Source of the DNA: Chenopodium formosanum
Lineage: Eukaryota > Streptophyta > Magnoliopsida > Caryophyllales > Amaranthaceae
Direction of reading: 5' to 3'
Assembly: GCA_024500155.1 (NCBI GenBank)
Contig: CM044868.1
Span: 45,606,165-45,670,164 of the forward strand
DNA length: 64,000 nt
A program made the position numbers and the translations under genes. This document shows, in pieces, positions 36,460-48,931 of this stretch. Position 1 is the stretch's first letter, and every line of letters begins with the position of its first letter. The notes under the pieces are model-generated. The model made no database searches and had not been told where the DNA came from. It saw only the letters and a program-made list of their open reading frames with translations.

Positions 36460-39400
36460 AGGAACTTTCAGGGAAACAACAACATCTTCAATGGGAATAA
36501 GGGAGCGCACCAGAACGGAGCAAGGAATAACAATAACAGCAGCACTGGGAACAATCAGCAGAAAAGTGGAGATGTAGGAAAATTGAATGTGTTGAGTAGG
36601 CATGAGGCGAATTCCACAAAAGATGTCATCACTGGTACTTTTTCTATTCACTCTATTCTTGTTAAAGTTTTATTTGATTCTGGTGCAACTTTTTCTTTCA
36701 TTTCTTAAAGAATTATTTCGAAACATAAAGACAGTTTGAAAACAGTAGAAGTGGTGGATTTACCGATAACCATTCTGACGGGTGGGGTAGTGAACTGTAC
36801 TAAAACCTTTAGGAACGTACCTTTAGAGGTCGAAGGGAAAGTGTTTCAGTTGGATCTGATCGAGTTTGGGTTAAAGGATTTTAATGTCATCCTACGAATG
36901 GATTGGTTGAGCAAATACAATGCAGAAATAGTTTGTCGATCGCAGAAAGTAAAAATGACCACAAGTGGGAATGAGGCAGTGACTTATTGGATGCATGGCA
37001 AAGTCAAATACCCAAGGTTGATTTCTGTATTTAAGTTGGCAAAGTACATGAAGAAGGGGCATCCAGTATACTTTTGTAGTGTGAGGAACATGGATTATGA
37101 GGAGGCAATTAAGCCAGAAAATATAGAAGTAGTGAACGAATTTCTGGATGTATTTCCGGACGAAATCCCTTGAATGCCACCCAAGAGAGCAATCAATTTC
37201 ACCATAGACTTAGTCCTAGGGACAACACCAATATCCAAGGCACCATATCAGATGGCACCGGCAGATATGAGTGAGTTAAAGGAGAAATTGCATGATTTGT
37301 TGGACAAAGGGTATATCAGGACGAGTGCATCCCCTTAGGGAGCACCAGTTCTGTTCGTTAAAAAGAAAGACGAAAGCATGAGGTTATGTATCGATTACAG
37401 GGAACTAAATAAGGTGACAAAAGAACAAGTATCCACTTCCAAGGATTGATGATTTATTCGATCAATTGAAAGGCGCAACCGTGTTTTCTAAGATTGACTT
37501 GAGGTCTGGATACCACCAATTGAGGATTGTAGACGAAGACATTCCTAAAACTGCTTTTAGGACGAGATATGGACACTATGAGTTTACAGTGATGCCATTT
37601 GGATTGACTAATGCTCCGACAATCTTTATGGATTTGATGAACATGATGTTTCATCAATTTATGGATAAGTTCGTTGTGGTGTTCATAGATGACATATTGG
37701 TGTATTCCAAGAACAAGGAGGAGCATGTGGAACACCTAAGAGCAATTCTTCAAACGCTGAGAGAAAACAATCTTTACGCAAAGTTCTCTAAGTGTGAATT
37801 TTGGTTGGAAAAGGTAGCATTCTTAGGTAATTTTATGTCTGAGGATGGCGTGGAAGTAGACCCAGCCAAGATCAAAGATGTAAAGGGTTGGCCTACGCCC
37901 AAAACAGTGTCTGACGTTCGGAGTTTCTTAGGTCTAGCAGGTTATTATAGGAGTTTTGTGAAAGATTTGTCGAAGATTCCTAAACCTATGACTACTCTAA
38001 TGAAGAAAGACAAGAAGTTTGAGTGGGATGATAAGTGTGAAGAAGCATTCCAACTCTTAAAACAAAAGCTGGTTACAGCACCAGTGCTTACAATGCCAGA
38101 CGACAGTGGTATCTATGATGTGTATAGCGATGAGTCAAAGAATGGTTTGAGGTGTGTGCTTATGCAAAATGGGAAGGTAATTGCATACGCATCAAGGCAA
38201 ATAAAGACCCATGAAGTGAATTACCCAACCCGTGATTTATAACTTGCTGCAATTATCTTTGCACTAAAGATCAGGCGTCATTACTTGTATGGAGTAAAAT
38301 GTAGAATTTATACAACCTTAGAGCTTAAAGTACATTTTCACTCAAAAGGATTTGAACACTCGACAAAGGAGATGGTTGGAATATACGACAGATTATGACC
38401 TGGACATACAATATCATGAAGGGAAAGCAAATGTAGTTGCAGATGCTCTAAGTCGTAAGACCGGTGATGGATTAAATACCTTGATAGTGGCTGATGAGTT
38501 ATGTAGGGAAATGAGGAAAATGAACTTAGAAGTGGTAGAATGGGGAGTACCAGCGGAATTCTTGTGAGTCTGACTATCCAACCAACCATATTCGATGAGA
38601 TAAGGGAAAACCAAGCAGGAGATGTGAAATTGGATAGGATTCAAGAGAAAATAAAGCAAGGAAAAGCTACAGATTTCAAAATTCATGAAGATGGAAGTTT
38701 GAGGTATAAAGGTCGATGGTGTGTACCTCAAAAGTGTGAGGAAGTGAAGAGAAAGCTAATGGAAGAGGGGCATTATACGCCCTATTCAGTACACCTAGGA
38801 GGGGATAAGCTATATAAGGACTTGAAAAGGGTGTATTGGTGGCCTAGAATGAAGAATGAAGTTGCAAAATTCGTAGCAAAGTGTCTGACTTGCCAAAAAG
38901 TGAAAATAGAGCACAAGAGGCCACAGGGAACGGTGCAACCATTGAAAATTCTAAAATGGAAGTGGAATTGCATTTTAATGGATTTTGTGACTTGCCTTCC
39001 AAAATCAAAGGGTGGAAATGACACCATTTGGGTAGTGGTGGACAGACTGACAAAATATGCGGTGTTTATACCAATGAAGGAGACTTGGAAGATTGAGCAA
39101 CTTGCAAAATCTTACATCAAGAACGTTGTGAGGTTACATTGCATTCCAAAGGATATTATGTCTGATAGAGATTCCAGGTTTCTTTCAAAATTTTGGTAAA
39201 GCGTACAGGAAAACTTTGGTACGACACTTAAGATGAGTACAACGTTTCATCCTGCCACAGATGGGCAAGCTGAGAGAACCATTCAAACCTTGGAGGACAT
39301 GTTAAGAGCTTGTGTTATAGACTTGCAAGGAGGATGGGAAAATAGATTGGATTTGATTGAATTTTCTTACAATAATAGTTATCATGCGAGCATAGGAATG

Positions 39401-39885
39401 GTTCCATTTGAGGCGTTATAAAGTGTCGTAGTCTAATCTGTTGGAACGATATAAGCGAAACAATGATTCTAGGGCCTCAAATGATCAAGGATACAATGAA
39501 GCAAGTAAAGGAGATTCAAGCCAAGATTCAAGCAGCTCAAGATCGCCAAAAGAGCTACGCAAATTTAAAGCGTAGAAAAGAGGAGTTTGATGTTGGTGAT
39601 AAGGTGTTATTAAAGGTATCACCAATGAAAGGAATAATGAGATTTGGAAAGAAAGAGAAACTGAGCCTAAAGTACATTGGTCCATATAAAATACTGCAAA
39701 GAATTGGCAAAGTAGCTTATAGGTTAGCTTTACATATGGAGCTAAGCAAAGTGCATGATGTATTTCATGTGTCTCAATTAAGAAGGTATATACCTGATAA
39801 ATCCCAGGTGCTACAACCTAAAACTATAGAGCTAGACCAAAGTTTAACCTATGAAGAGAGACCTGTCAAAATTCTTGACAGTAAA
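36460..39885 (+). pseudogene. Gypsy1 pol: protease, RT, RNase H, integrase
   Basis: Protease DSGATFSF (about 36676) is followed at once by a TAA. RT: stops at 37171-37173 and about 37337, a frameshift near 37430, then an open stretch 37466-38242 with FSKIDLRSGYHQL and an intact VFIDD (about 37682-37693). RNase H spans about 38080-38400 with one TAA at 38240-38242 and a frameshift. Integrase: H2C2 finger with CLTCQ (about 38890), first Asp in ILMDF (about 38981), SDRDSRF, TAA at 39197-39199, Glu in GQAERTIQTLED (about 39265-39300), and a GPYKI/HDVFHVSQLRRY tail (39670-39790). Copia2 ends it at 39886. About eight disabling changes are visible. Confidence 0.9.
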
Positions 39886-41122
39886 TGAAAGGAATGGTGT
39901 CCTTCAAACAAGTGTATTATTCTGATAGCGGGTTCAGAATTATTAGAAAGCTAATATATTCAGTAAGGTCAAGTGATCGGAATGCTTAGGTGGTGGCCGC
40001 TTCCGATCAGTAATATTAATTTAATTAATATTACAACTTAATCTTGACTGAACCCTTTGGGTCACACCCAAACAAAATATATGAACCGACTTGACGAATT
40101 AATTCGGAAGAAATTAATTCGTCACCCTAGTGTTAAATATTTAGACGTCAGTAATTCGAGCTTAGAGCGTCGAAACCGAGCGTCGAAAGTCGAGTCAAAA
40201 ATAGTAAAAGACGAGACGACAAATTAGTAATAAATAAACAATGACTAAAATACCACTAGCATTGGAATCCCGAGTGCTAGGGTATTAGCCGAGCTAGCAG
40301 CCCGCACCATATGCGAGGTGTGCTAGCAAGGCACGGCCAACAGCCCGCAAGCAAAGCGAGGCATGCTGGCGCGTGCGCTGCTGCTTGCAGCCCGCACTAG
40401 TGCGTGGCTAGCTAGCAGCGCCACTCGGCAGCAGCAGCCCGCACTCTTGTGCGTGGGTGTGCTGGGCCGAGTTGGCAGCAGCTAGCAGCCCGCACGGGCG
40501 GGGCTAGCTGGGCCGTGGCATAGGGTCGGGTAAAGGGGAGAGCTAGTAAGTGAAGCTTGCTTTTGTGTGGACAAGTGTCACAATGAGAGGAAGGAGTGGG
40601 GAGCAAGTATGGTCTCCTCCTCTCCAAGTTGTCCATACTCCTCTTTACATATGACTAGGACACTTGTTGTTTTATTACCTGCTTGCATATTTAATTTATT
40701 TTAGCTTTAAATTAAATTGAGGAATTTCATGATCCCACATTGATGGTATTGAAATTCTCACTCCCACATTTCTCTATAAATACCAATCTTGGGATTTGGA
40801 GAAAAGTGCATGAGTGGGAGTTAGAAAGAGCATTCCATATTTTGGGAAAAACTCTTAAACTCCATTAACACTTGGGTTTTGGTCGGACCTAAAAAGTCTT
40901 GTTCGTCCTTTGTGGGTGGATACCGTTGGAGGCACGGCATTTGCGGTGCTCAAGGCTTTCAAGTAAGAGCCCGTTTTGACAGGGCGAAGCTCGCTTCAAG
41001 GGTATGATTCATTCTTCCTTTTCTTGTGTTTATTTATTTATGCTTTATGGTTTTATTAATTACGAGTGGTTCCTTGGGTCGGGGTTGTTTCCGCGGTGAG
41101 TCGAACTCACCAAACCCCAACA
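39886..41122 (+). repeat. Copia2 5' LTR
   Basis: TGAAAGGAATGG...CCCCAACA, 1,237 bp. TATA box tataaata is at 40775-40782. The GC-rich island (about 40260-40540) contains about five agcccgcac units and is arranged differently from the islands in the Copia1 LTRs. Outside the island, alignment to the Copia1 LTRs is straightforward. Confidence 0.93.
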
Positions 41123-43715
41123 GTGGTATCAGAGCCCCGCTCGTTTATTTTTATAATCATGTTTTTCAAGGTTTATTTTGGCTTATTTTTCTGGTTTAAG
41201 TTGCTAATTAGATTAGTAGCTCGGTTTTATTTATTTTTATCCCGTTTTTAATGTCGAATTTGGCCCAGAACCCAAATTTTTGCCCAAAAGTAGTGAATTT
41301 TGGGTGGAAAAGGTGTTTTGGAAAGGTCTTTTCCCTATGGAACTGTGATTTTAGCCAAATTCTCTCCAGAAATGCCTTTTTCGAGGGATTTTTCGTTTTT
41401 GACGAAAATTTTTAAGTCTTTTCTAACCTTGAAATTAATGGCATAACTTGTTGATTATGTGGTTGATTATTTGCATTATTTTCTGCATTTTTAAGTCCCC
41501 TTAAATCACACTTACTTGGTAATATTTGATGCTTAAAGGTTGATTTGTTTTCACATAATTGCAAATTAATTGCTTTTTAGTGTGAAAAGTTTTGTTTTGA
41601 GGCTTCCTAAGTGTTAAAGATTCAATCTTTATTTGTGATAAGTGATTGAAACTTTAAAAACCACTAAATTCCATGATTATTTTGTGTTAAACTTTGTTTT
41701 TTTAATCATTTAGAGTTGATTGGAAACATAAAGTTTCAATTTTTGTGATAGAAATTTGGTTATCTTCATGTTGGAAGATATAATTTTCAAGGATTCACAA
41801 AATTTAGATGTTGGAATTTTCATTTGAACATTAAAGTTCATATTTTTCCAACTTCCCCTTACTTTGTCAAATTCTCAAGTTTAATTTAAATTGATTAAAT
41901 TAAAAGTGAGAAATTGCCTCAACGTTGTTATTGCACCAAGCTAAACCAATTTAATTAAGAATGGTTCTTGGAATTATTTTGGTTATTTGCACTTTGAAAT
42001 TTTATTAAGTTAGACTTGTTTAAAATATTTATTTTTTGCTCATTAAGTTAGTTCTAAAATTAATTTAGAATTAATTAATTATGTCTTGCAAAATGGGAAC
42101 AAATCCCGAGGCCATGGCACGTAAAACAAGGCAAAGAACAACCCTTGGCTAGCCGGGCTGCCAAGCTGGCTGCCCCGCCTTGCTTGCGGCCACACGCGCG
42201 GCAGCAACACACGGCCGCAGCAGCCACGCACCAGCAGCCATGGTTGTGTGTGCGCGTGCGTGCGGCAATGGCAGCAGCCCATGGCTGCTTGCCGCGGGCC
42301 GTGTGTGCGGAGTTTTTTGTGTGTGCATATGCTTGGTGCGGTGAGGTGAATAGCCGTAGTATGCTTGGTTTGCATGAGCCGCGATTATTCGAGTTTCCTT
42401 GGCAAAACGCTTAAAGCGAAAGCCACTTGAAATGCGGTTAGCTTAATGTTGCTTATTTTTCCAATTTATTTATTTTAATTAATTTTGTTTATTTTAATTA
42501 AAATTTTGCGAGGCTAGGCCTCGGTTTTAAGCGGCATTGGGAAAATTTTATTTTGACAAGTTTAGGTGCTACCGACTTAATTAATTGGATTAATTAAGGA
42601 AAATGGGGAATTTAGTGGGAGCTTCAATTAATTAAAGACGTCAAATTACATAATCGGTTAAACAACTTTGACTAGTTTTAATTAGGCGTGTTAATCGGAT
42701 TAACCACCTAGATTAGTTACTTGTGCGCGCGTTGTTTAAATGTATTTTACTTGTTTGATATTGTAAATTGCATGGGCCATTCACAAATAGTGAATGGATG
42801 AATGGAATATATATTCTCTCTCACATGTTTTATGAAATGGCAACTAGTGGGACCCGATTAGGATAGAAAATACGGACTATGTGCCGTTATGTATTTTTGT
42901 AAATCTAAATACGGTCTACGCACCGTTAAGTATTTTTGTACCTTAATATTTAGATTATTCCTAATTGTAGACACTAGTATTTGCATAGTTTGGTTAAGTC
43001 TTGAAGACGGCGTATCTTGGAAGACAAAGCCTTGAATTGCAAATGAAGACCTTTTCAAGATTTGAAGAATCCAAGGGGTCATGCTAGTTGCCAATATGCA
43101 TCTATAATTTCGCTTTATATTTTATGCTTATATATACATGTGAATTATTCGTTAGATGCATGTTTAGGTTTTCTTTATGTTGCGATGATTAGTTAAGTTC
43201 ACTTAATTCAATCAACATAGAAATCCTAGGTCCCTAATAATATTGAGTCAAACTTGCCTTTCCAAAACAACACTTACCAACCGAACGAGGGTGATGGTAG
43301 GCTACGCCAAAGCGAGGTGCCATCACTTCTCTAAGGCTCATAAGGCACACCGGGTGTGCACGTTGGTTTTGGTTTAACTCATCGGTATGAGTGAGGAGTC
43401 CTCACATACCATGGCAAAAGAGATACATCGTCAAAGATGCATTAGATGCGACGATTGTCTAACCAAGTGTGGCTTAGAGCCATTAGCAAGGCAATGCTTA
43501 CCCTAGAAGATTGAGTGTTAAGACAAGCCAAAGCATGCTTAACCACTCTTTGTTTCTTCGGATCATGGAATCGCCTTATTTTCACAATATAGGGACAATT
43601 TTATGTGTAAATAAGACGTTAAATAAGTATTGAAAATTTGTATGAATAAAATTCAATCTTATTTAAGTAATTTTGAATGGTTTTTCATTAAAATTCTTTC
43701 AATTGTAGAATCATG
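41123..43715 (+). other. Copia2 leader with primer-binding site
   Basis: The primer site tggtatcagagcc at 41124-41136 is an exact plant initiator-Met-tRNA type. The following 2.5 kb is a non-coding leader collinear with Copia1's, including a GC-rich stretch at about 42110-42400 whose overlapping ORFs are shadows. The leader ends with aattgtagaatcatg (43701-43715), the last four bases being the Gypsy2 target site and containing the gag ATG. Confidence 0.88.
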
Positions 43716-44351
43716 TAGATTTGGGTATTTTTACCCGACCAGGTGGCCCAATCAAAAATAACCATGTGTCATTAGTAAAGGTGCCATCTAGACCTATGAG
43801 ATGATGACACGTGGTGGGCAGACATTCTTCTATCCTAAAAAGATTGATGTTCCGGCATGGACCATTCAGAGGGCGACGCGTGTCACCCTAAAAGATGCCC
43901 AAAGGCCTTCTAGGCTCAATGACACATGTCACTCAGACATTGCCTCGGGAATGGCGGTCTTCAAGGGCCCAAACCTTGAGGCGCCGTTTTGCGGCGTGAC
44001 CTAATCCCTAGGTCACCAGATCCTAGGGAGGGAACACTTTCCAAAAGGACCCTATAAATAGGGACAGTTCTTACATTTATGACAGGACAGATACACGCAA
44101 TACGAGACAACACATCACTTACTCATTTATTACAGAGCTGTCGTTTTTAAGGAACAGACATCACTTTACCTGAGCTTGGAATCCGAGCAGATAACTTTAC
44201 TTCCGCACGTTTTATTACCGAAGGCTTACTAAATATTCAAAGGCAGACCACCGACCATCCGGCGGTCCGTTTGCTTTGCAAGTACAGGCGTCCTTTGCTG
44301 AATCCAGTCTCAGTGTTATAACCCCCCCAAGGGACAAAAACCCCCGAAACA
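43716..44351 (+). repeat. Gypsy2 5' LTR and primer site
   Basis: It starts tagatttggg (3' copy tgatttggg) and ends CCCGAAACA. U3 carries acacgtgg (43807-43814), a G-box/ABRE-like hexamer core, and an 8-bp-arm palindrome gtgaccta/taggtcac (43996-44016). The TATA box tataaata is at 44053-44060. The primer site tggcgccgtctgtgggga follows at 44354-44371. Confidence 0.92.
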
Positions 44352-44384
44352 TTTGGCGCCGTCTGTGGGGAGAGTACCTCTGAA

Positions 44385-46200
44385 ATGGCTTCACAAGTCC
44401 CTGTACCAAATCAAGAGGCCAATCGGCCTCCAGAAGACATAGTGGTCCAGACGGACCATGACTCAGGGGACGACGCTGATGTCGAAACCTTTATGGATCC
44501 TAACGGGTCCCTCATCTCAAAACGCATCCGCGGGAGGGAAAAGCGAGAGCGTAACACTGATCAGGCGGGGCCAAGTAAACTACTAGTCAGCCAAAAAAGA
44601 CCTCGGTGCAGACGGGTGATCCTTCCCAGGCGGCAGGATCGACTCTCGTCACTCGAGATGAACTAATGAGAGTCCTGAGCAGTCTTAGGGGTGAAATCAA
44701 ACAACTCGCCTCCAAGAAGTCGCCTACTCCCAGAAATGAGCAGTCGGTCAAGAAGCCAGCCCAAGCTGGCAAACAGAAGTCGGTCAGGGATTGTCAGCCG
44801 ACTCCTCATCCTGCCCCTACGGAGAAGGCTCGGCCCCAATTCGACCTTACCAGGCTCCGTTTCCCAGAAACGGGCACAAGAAAAGCCATCCTGCACATGC
44901 AGCCGGATGGTAGCAAGGAAACATTCTCTAATGCTCGACAAAACATTGAGCAGAAGAAGACTCAGCTATCAGAGTCGGCTTCAACGTCGACTCATCATGA
45001 TAGCTTTCGGAATACCTCTGTGAGGTGTTCCCATTCTGTACATGAGACCCCAGCAAGCAACCCACGGGTTCAGTCTGGCCCTCATATGATCCAGTCGGCC
45101 CAATACATGGCTCAACCATTGTACCAGGCACCGATTTTACTTTACATGCAGCCTGCCCTCTTTGGAGGACAGGCGGCATACGGCTATCAGCCGATGGACT
45201 GGCAGCTTAAGCTGCAACACCTTGGAGATCAACCCTCTGCCTTCTCCAGGTAAATAACTGAAGCCGAACAGCCGGCTAAAGTTAAAAATGTTTTGGTTGC
45301 AGCCTATGACGGGACCTCCAACCCAAAAGACCACCTGCTAGCATACACCCACCTCATGTATTTACAGGGGTTGGATGATGCCGCATGGTGTCGTTGCTTT
45401 CCAGCCACCCTGAAGGGCATAGCCCAACAGTGGTTTGGCAATCTGCCGGCTGGTTGCATTAATAGCTTCAAGATGCTTGCGTTTTTGTTCGCTTCAAACT
45501 TCTCTACGAACATCCCTGCCAAAAAGACAAGCCTTCACTTGGGCAATGTACAACAGAGAGATAGAGAAGGCTTACGTTCCTATGTCAGGCGGTTCAATCT
45601 GGTACGAATCCAGATTCATGGGCTGTTTGATGAGGTCGCCTTCACAGACTTCTTTAAGGGTTTGAAGGACGGGTCTACTTTTTAGTACGACCTCGTCCAC
45701 AAACAAATCTTTACTCTACAAGGAGCCTTGCAAGAGGCGGAAGCCTATATACAGGCGACCGAACTCTGCTCCTCCAATAAGCAGTCGTACCATAAGAAGT
45801 CTGACCGACAGAAGGAGAGTCGGCCTGCTCAGCCGGCTCCTAAGCCAGAAGACAGCAAAAAGAAAAAACAAGTCTGGGCCATTGATAACTCTGATCAACT
45901 GGCCCAAAAGAAGAAAAAAGAGTGGAAACCGTACGTCCCAAGGTATGAGTTCCACAAGGATTGCTGCTCCATCCTATTGGAAATTAAGGATCGGCTGACT
46001 CTGGAGAAGCCGACTCCTATGAAAGGTTCCGCTGAAAATCGGAACAAGAACAAGCATTGCCATTTCCATGAGGATGTCGTCCATAAGACGAACGACTGCT
46101 TCAGTCTTAAGCAGGAGCTCGACCGTCTGGCTGACAAAGGACAGCTGAAGTCCAAAGTGACTTCAAAGGCAAATCCGGGGCAGTCCAAGAAAAAGACTCT
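44385..46200 (+). pseudogene. Gypsy2 gag
   Basis: The ATG at 44385 opens an acidic N-terminus (MASQVPVPNQEANRPPED). A frameshift near 44600 moves to the frame used by all of pol. A Ser/Thr/Gln-rich linker is followed by the gag core at about 45293-45685 (AYDGTSNPKDHLLAYTHLM, QQWFGNLPAG, FASNFSTNIPAKKTS, GLRSYVRRFNL). In-frame stops are at 45251-45253 and 45683-45685. After these come Lys-rich segments and CHFHEDVVHKTNDCFSLKQE (about 46057-46110), the Cys/His element typical of Tat-type gag. The family role is capsid and RNA packaging. Confidence 0.87.
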
Positions 46201-48925
46201 TCAGCCTGCTGTGAGTGCCGAAACTGATGAAGATCCGATATACACCATAGCAGGCGGATTTGCCGGTGGTGGCCCGACCATTCGGGGCACCAAGGACCAT
46301 CTGAGAAAGATGGTCAACTCTGTTGAGGAAGGAGAGGCGGCAAGCACATCCGCCTTCCCTAAAGTTGTCATCACCGAGCAGGACAGAGGCAAAGTCCGTC
46401 GGCCGCATGATGACCCTGTGGTCATTGAATGCAAGGTAGCCAACCAGCTGGTTGGTCGAATTCTGATTGACACAGGAAGCTCCTCGGACCTCATCAGCCT
46501 CAAATGCTTATCTAATCTCAATTACAAACCGGATAGCATGATGGAGGTCTCCTACACCCTTGTTGGGTTTGGGGAAGGACATGTGCACCCAGTCGGACGC
46601 ATTGACTTACCTGTCCGCCTGGAAAGCAGGGGAGACGGTCGGCACATGACCATCCGTTTCCTAGTGGTTGAAGAGCTCACAGCTTACAACCTCATCTTTG
46701 GTTTTCCTACTCTTAATGAGTGTAAGGTCGTTATCATCCCTGCTCTCATGCTGCTCATGTATGAGAAGGATGATGGAACAGTCGGTTCCCTCAACGGGGA
46801 CCAAAAGACGGCTCGAGAGTGTTACCTCTCAAACGTCAAGCCCGCGGCCGTAGCATCCGGCCGGGGCAAGCAAATGATCGACCTCAACGATGTTGAGGAA
46901 GAACAGTCGGCCCCACCAACCGAAAAGAAAAGAAAGACTGATCAGCTGGTGGTGGTAAAAAAAGAAAAACAATAGCTATCACTGACCGGGGAATGGTCGG
47001 ATGATCTCCGTCCCCAGCTTGCTGGCGAACACATTGATATCCTTCTGGGCGAGAGCCACCCAGAGCGGACGGTTAAGGTGGGGACGGTTGCATTTGCAAA
47101 GCTGGGTGAAAGCCTTCACCAGCTGCTGAGAGAATTCAAAGACATCTTTGCCTTTGAAGTGGAAGAGATGCCAGACATCAGTCCGGATCTCGCTGTCCAC
47201 AAACTCGCGTTGGACCCTAAAAAGAAGCCCATCCGGCAAAAGAAAAGAAACCATGGCGAGGAAAAACGTCAAACGGCAGCCGCCGAAGTTAAATAGCTGC
47301 TAGACGCCAAGTTCATTCGGCCGTGCAATTTCCCTGAGTGGGTAGATAACGTTGTGTTAGTAAAAAAGCCGAATGGAACTTGGCGGATGTGTGTTGACTA
47401 CACAGACCTCAACAAGGCATGTCCAAAGGATAGCTATCCACTGCTTAAGATCGACAGTCTAGTCGATTCAACAGCCGAACATTCCCTAATGAGTTTTATG
47501 GATGCCTATTTAGGTTTCCATCAGATCCCCTAGTGGAAAAAAGATCAAGAAAAGACGGCATTCGTCACTGATCAGGGGTTGTTCTGTTATACGGTGATGT
47601 CGTTTGGTTTGAAGAATGCGCCTGCTACATTCCAACGAATGATTAATACGGTCTTCATTAATCAAATTGGAAGGAATGTAGAGGAGTACATTAATGACAT
47701 GATAGTCAAATCCAAACAACAGGCGGAGCATCTTGCTGATCTCCGAGAAACATTCGCCACACTCAGGGGGCACAAGGTCATGCTAAGTCCAAAAAAATGT
47801 GTCTTTGGCGTTGAGTCTGGGAAGTTTCTCGGATTTTTGATTGACCAAAGGGGAATAGAGTCCAACCCTGAGAAAATACAGGCGGTAATCGACATGTAGT
47901 CGCCCTGTACTGTGAAGGAAGTGTAAAAGTTAACAGGTTGCCTGGCGGCCTTGGGGAGATTCCTCAGTCGGTCAGGCGACAAGTGTCTCTACTTCTTCCA
48001 GGCAATCAAAAAGAAGACCAACTTTGAATGGGGGGATGATGTAGAGGCGGCCTTTCAAAAGCTGAAAACTCATCTGCACTCTTTGCCAAGGCTTGTTAGC
48101 CCTTTGCCAAAAGAGAAGCTCTTCATGTACTTAGTCGTCTCTGATCATGCCCTCAGTGTCGTTCTCTTAGCTGAAAGAGACGGCATCCAGCTCCCGGTGT
48201 ATTTCATTAGCCATGTTTTGAGGAACGTAGAGCTTCGGTACCCCATGGTTGAGAAATTTGGCCTTGCCCTTTACATGGCCATCAAGAAGCTAAAACTCTA
48301 CTTCTTGGCGCATGCGATAGAGGTCTATATTGACCAACCGATCAAGCGGCCATTCACAACCTTGGAGTCTTCTAGACGAATGCTTAAATGGGCGATTGAA
48401 ATGCAAGGATTAGAAATCACTTACGAACCAAGGAAGGCAATAAAGGGGAAAGCATTCGTCGACTTTATTGTCGAAATGACAAGGCCGGTTGTACCGGACA
48501 ATACTGACCAGGTTTGGAAAGTGTATGTGGATGGGAGCTCCACTGTGAACGGCTGTGGTGTAGGGATTATCTGTCAATCTCCTGAGGGAGATAAGTACGA
48601 ATATGCACTACGGTTCAAGTTACAGGTCTCTAACAATGAGGCCGAGTATAAGGCCCTGCTAGCCGGCATTCGGTATTGCAAGGCGGCAGGGGCAAAGAAG
48701 ATTGACGCCTGCTCTGATTCTCAACTAGTTGTACTCCAGGTCAATCGAACGTACGAGGCCATTCATCCGGCCATGATAAAATATTTGCAGGCGGTCAAAA
48801 GTGAAGTTGGGACACTTGAGGAGTTCCATCTAACTCAGGTGCCCAGATCTTCAAATAATCAGGCGGATGCTCTGTCAAAACTAGCATCATCCGCCTCCTG
48901 TGAAACGCCTTGGTCAGTCTTCTAG
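46201..48925 (+). pseudogene. Gypsy2 protease, RT and two RNase H domains
   Basis: Protease LIDTGSSSDLISL has its Asp at 46469-46471. RT (about 47290-47900): FIRPCNFPEWVDNVVLVKK, MSFGLKNAPATFQRMIN, but the catalytic box reads YINDM (47687-47701), with Asn (AAT, 47693-47695) where Asp is required. In-frame stops are at 46973, 47294, 47531, 47897 and 47924. The Ty3-type RNase H is at about 48121-48480. A second RNase H (about 48515-48900) keeps all four acidic residues: Asp in VYVDGSS, Glu in NNEAEYKALLAG, Asp in DSQLVVLQV, Asp in NNQADALSKLA. This dual arrangement is characteristic of Tat elements. A stop at 48923 separates it from integrase. Confidence 0.92.
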
Positions 48926-48931
48926 GAGGTC

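Larger units (their letters stand above)
31004..39885 (+). mobile_element. Gypsy1: chromovirus-like Ty3/gypsy element, 3' part displaced
   Basis: 5' LTR (31004-33567), Met-tRNA-type primer site, long leader with a degenerate extra ORF (34187-34885), gag (35431-36459) and pol with protease, RT, RNase H and integrase. Pol is cut at 39886 by Copia2; the remainder would lie beyond 64000. The left flank aggat (30999-31003) is the presumed target duplication; the right one is not in the window. Two gag zinc knuckles and an integrase tail with a GPY-type motif fit a plant chromovirus of the Tekay/Del kind, but the chromodomain itself is not present here. Confidence 0.9.

Noticed and set aside
36251..36577. 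108-codon ORF overlapping Gypsy1 gag
   Set aside because: Out-of-frame shadow of the Asn/Gly/Arg-rich gag linker and zinc knuckles.
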